Assembly (NCBI GenBank): GCA_018304615.1
Contig: JAGVVV010000009.1
Span: 1-45,159 of the forward strand
Direction of reading: 5' to 3'
Source of the DNA: Candidatus Aenigmatarchaeota archaeon
GTDB lineage: Archaea; Aenigmatarchaeota; Aenigmatarchaeia; CG10238-14; SCSR01
Length of the DNA: 45,159 bases
Shown here piece by piece: positions 44,598 to 45,159 of the stretch (position 1 is its first letter; each line of letters opens with the position of its first letter). The notes under the pieces are model-generated. The model had not been told where the DNA came from, ran no database searches, and saw only the letters and a program-made list of their open reading frames with translations. The translations under genes and the position numbers were made by a program.

Positions 44598-45159
44598 TTA
44601 TCTTAATCCATAGAATTTTGTTAACTTGGATTGCGTCTTTCTGTTTTTCAGAATCTTGCTTTTATTAATCCACTCGTCCTTCGAAAGTATTCTTGATGAG
44701 ATCACTTTCACTGCCTCTTCGACAGAATTGAACCTCTCGCAGGGTTTGTTGAACGCGTCTCTGACAGCTTCCCTCATCTGCCAGATTCCAACAGGGGCGA
44801 AATAATCAGATCTGACTTCTCTAATGATGATTATCCCAGCCTGTCTTCTGATTTTGTTCAGATATTCTAAAACTCCAAGTCTTCCAGAGTAGAAAGCCCC
44901 AGCAGTCTTCTCTGCATATTCCTTCTTCCCCCAATAAGGCTCGTAATCAGAATCGATCATGGCCCTTCCGTATAGATTCCATATCTCAACTAATTCATAC
45001 TCGTAACTACTGGGGACTAGAAGAATCTGATAATGGTTTCCGATATATTCGTTCTTGAACAGCATGACTTCAGAAAGTTCCTGGAAATCCTTCATCTTTT
45101 CTCGGAGATGCTTGCCGATGATATCGTCTATAGCAGTGACACCCCATTTCGTCGGTACA
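44598..45159 (-). CDS. nreA: archaeal DNA repair protein NreA, C-terminal part; continues past the right edge
   Basis: frame is open to the edge: VPTKWGVTAIDDIIGKHLREK...EYIGNHYQILLVP...FYSGRLGVLEYLNKIRRQA...YFAPVGIWQMREAVRDAF; C-terminal QSKLTKFY. Confidence 0.82.
   Translation of the reverse strand, partial: VPTKWGVTAIDDIIGKHLREKMKDFQELSEVMLFKNEYIGNHYQILLVPSSYEYELVEIWNLYGRAMIDSDYEPYWGKKEYAEKTAGAFYSGRLGVLEYLNKIRRQAGIIIIREVRSDYFAPVGIWQMREAVRDAFNKPCERFNSVEEAVKVISSRILSKDEWINKSKILKNRKTQSKLTKFYGLR

Overview
The window is an archaeal chromosomal segment. GatD/GatE, Cdc48, ABCE1, a Hef-type helicase, NreA, an archaeal topoisomerase I and TrmB-family regulators support this. The gene style suggests a DPANN-like lineage (Woesearchaeota/Pacearchaeota-type), but that is inference. 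It holds about 50 supportable protein genes and one intron-containing tRNA-Ser(CGA). I saw no rRNA, CRISPR array or transposon. The main candidate for an undescribed system is a locus at 38858-44419. Two paralogous TrmB-family regulators with near-identical recognition helices bracket an OPRT-like gene, two OMP decarboxylases from different families (both with altered catalytic motifs), a HAD phosphatase and an unknown gene. A shared TGGTGGT...ACCA operator-like palindrome occurs in the three main intergenic regions, each time next to a TATA-like box. Other notable points: an RHH-nucleotidyltransferase fusion whose promoter carries a 10-bp-phased repeat array; a split Hef whose ERCC4 nuclease half lacks the ERKxxxD catalytic segment, followed by a DUF460 RNase H-like gene and a Cys-less exosortase-like gene; ABCE1 missing half of its Fe-S cysteines; topA interrupted by an in-frame TGA before a conserved zinc-finger tail; a DRG-like GTPase whose only sensible start is ATT; and several small membrane-protein genes missed by the ORF track. 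All calls come from reading the sequence; no searches were run.
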